In this document: positions 34,281 to 34,422 of the stretch, in pieces | Layout of the letters: every line of letters starts with the position of its first letter | Position numbering within the stretch: the first letter of the stretch is position 1 | Program-made: the position numbers and the translations under genes | NCBI GenBank assembly: GCA_018262195.1 | Contig: JAGTRS010000042.1 | Span: forward strand, 1 to 34,422 | Length of the DNA stretch: 34,422 nt | Origin: Pseudomonadota bacterium | GTDB lineage: Bacteria > Pseudomonadota > Gammaproteobacteria > Burkholderiales > Rhodocyclaceae | Reading direction: 5' to 3' | The notes under the pieces: generated by a model | Database searches by the model: none | Told to the model about the DNA's origin: nothing | What the model saw: the letters and a program-made list of their open reading frames with translations, nothing else

Positions 34281-34422
34281 TTATTTTCTTGCTCTCAAAA
34301 CTGTTTTTATAAGTTCTGCACCATTCACGCAGATAGTGATATCGGGGATATTCCAGGAAAGCACGAAGTTTATATAGCCTCCCTCTAGATCTGGCTTTAG
34401 ACCGCTAAACGAATAGAAATCA
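34281..34422 (-). CDS. Unrecognised protein, C-terminal 46 residues (cut by window edge)
   Basis: A minus-strand frame is open from the right edge to TAA at 34283-34281, while the other two minus frames are closed within about 30 bases of the edge. It reads as a plausible C-terminus: FSGLKPDLEGGYINFVLSW, then NIPDITICVNGAELIKTVLRARK. I do not recognise it. Codon use is AT-rich (ATA, TTA-type codons), unlike every other gene here, which suggests acquired DNA. With only 46 codons it could be chance. Confidence 0.4.
   Translation of the reverse strand, partial: DFYSFSGLKPDLEGGYINFVLSWNIPDITICVNGAELIKTVLRARK

Overview
The window looks like chromosomal backbone of a Gram-negative betaproteobacterium, most likely a Rhodocyclales member near Dechloromonas/Azonexus. 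This is an inference from gene content and order, protein similarity as I recognise it, and high-GC codon use; no database was searched. Signs of an outer membrane are WaaA and WaaC (lipid A/core synthesis), TolC, a TonB-dependent receptor and Mpl (meso-DAP peptidoglycan recycling). I found no rRNA, tRNA, insertion sequence or CRISPR array.

Layout, left to right. (1) 1-995: the 5' part of thiC on the minus strand, cut by the window edge, behind a well-formed TPP riboswitch and a plausible promoter. (2) 1086-2543: a secreted alpha-carbonic anhydrase with an extra N-terminal domain and a long Ala/Pro/Lys linker. (3) 2562-5611: a TetR regulator whose start lies beside a perfect 14-bp inverted repeat, then pcm-like methyltransferase, rhodanese and TolC genes. 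(4) 5577-8599: waaA and waaC on the minus strand, and a divergent WaaE/KdtX-type glycosyltransferase. (5) 8631-12305: nucleotide-sugar epimerase, glmS, apaH. (6) 19742-12175: a long minus-strand run of a nucleotidyltransferase-like protein, aroQ, accB, accC, prmA, a zinc-ribbon membrane protein, a PfkB kinase, an OlsB-like acyltransferase and a PlsC-family acyltransferase with a missing or non-standard start codon. (7) mpl, diverging from that run, ends at a bidirectional terminator shared with maeB (malic enzyme fused to a phosphotransacetylase domain).

(8) 23679-28487 is the most coherent system: a nickel-homeostasis locus on the minus strand. NikR overlaps a soluble PAS histidine kinase; next come a NiCoT-family nickel permease and a TonB-dependent receptor. 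A NikR-like operator (GTATGAAG-N11-CTTCATAC) lies just upstream of the permease and abuts a near-consensus sigma-54 -24/-12 element. An intrinsic terminator ends only five bases before the receptor's TTG start, which suggests attenuation between permease and receptor.

(9) 28566-30349: a tight three-gene unit (MIP18/DUF59 protein, NnrS-like membrane protein, hemerythrin) that may handle metal centres or nitric oxide stress. (10) 30579-34009: a Lon-type AAA+ ATPase without a protease domain, convergent with a small membrane-anchored protein, a J-like protein lacking HPD, and nhaA. (11) From about 34150 to the right edge the sequence becomes AT-rich and ends in the 3' part of an unrecognised minus-strand reading frame, possibly the edge of an acquired region.
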